A stretch of DNA of 14,667 nt from an uncultured Succinatimonas sp. (GTDB lineage Bacteria > Pseudomonadota > Gammaproteobacteria > Enterobacterales > Succinivibrionaceae): assembly GCA_905201175.1 (NCBI GenBank), contig CAJKNC010000036.1:1-14667 (forward strand), written 5' to 3'. Position 1 is the stretch's first letter, and each line of letters opens with the position of its first letter. The notes under the pieces were generated by a model that worked only from the letters and a program-made list of their open reading frames with translations, did no database searches and was not told the origin of the DNA. Both the position numbers and the translations under genes were made by a program. This document shows positions 14,600-14,667 of the stretch, piece by piece.

Positions 14600-14667
14600 C
14601 TATTTAAGCCATCTTTACTTGGTTAATCACAGTTTACTGAAATTTAATTTTACACAGTTTTATTCTT

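Noticed and set aside
14518..14667. SAM riboswitch or MetJ boxes upstream of metN
   Set aside because: No AGACGTCT-like tandem repeats and no multi-helix leader could be found; only weak pairing (AAGAG with CTCTT) is present.

Overview
This is an AT-rich bacterial chromosomal segment from a Gram-negative organism. A general porin, a MetNIQ importer, an apt-dnaX gene pair, a DUF2057 (YccT-like) protein and close matches to the E. coli versions of PotF, UvrC, Apt and DnaX point to a low-GC gammaproteobacterium. The family Succinivibrionaceae (Aeromonadales) is my guess from overall character, not something the sequence proves. No mobile element, CRISPR array, tRNA or rRNA was seen; the genes look like ordinary core chromosome.

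Layout, left to right. (1) Bases 1-1118, +: the 3' part of a gene open through the left edge. Its last ~190 residues look like FlhC and the part before looks like FlhD, so it may be a natural FlhD-FlhC fusion of the flagellar master regulator. (2) 1115-1885, -: an orphan Soj/ParA-type ATPase, convergent with (1) and overlapping it by 4 bp. (3) 1886-2296: a gene-free AT-rich stretch with a good sigma70 promoter and a long leader for (4), a PotF-like putrescine/polyamine-binding protein (2297-3433, +). (5) A perfect 13-bp stem terminator at 3461-3495 is shared with the opposing operon. (6) 3523-7096, -: apt-dnaX. dnaX is split into two frames at a run of ten A; a -1 slip joins them into a tau of about 998 residues, while the unslipped product is a short 373-residue gamma. 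(7) 7241-7921, +: a HAD phosphatase of the Gph/MupP type. (8) 7983-9104, +: a porin with an extended -10 promoter. (9) 9147-9923, +: a DUF2057 periplasmic protein, then a second terminator usable from both sides. (10) 10074-11900, -: uvrC. (11) 11964-14517, -: metN-metI-metQ, a complete methionine ABC importer, with a perfect 10-bp hairpin between metQ and uvrC.

Functionally the window mixes DNA replication (dnaX), repair (uvrC), purine salvage (apt), nutrient uptake (potF, metNIQ, porin) and probably motility control (the FlhD/FlhC-like gene). The points most worth a second look are the putative FlhD-FlhC fusion, the dnaX A10 frameshift with an unusually short gamma and long tau, the metQ/uvrC hairpin that buries an apparent uvrC start codon, and a MetQ that lacks the usual lipoprotein cysteine.
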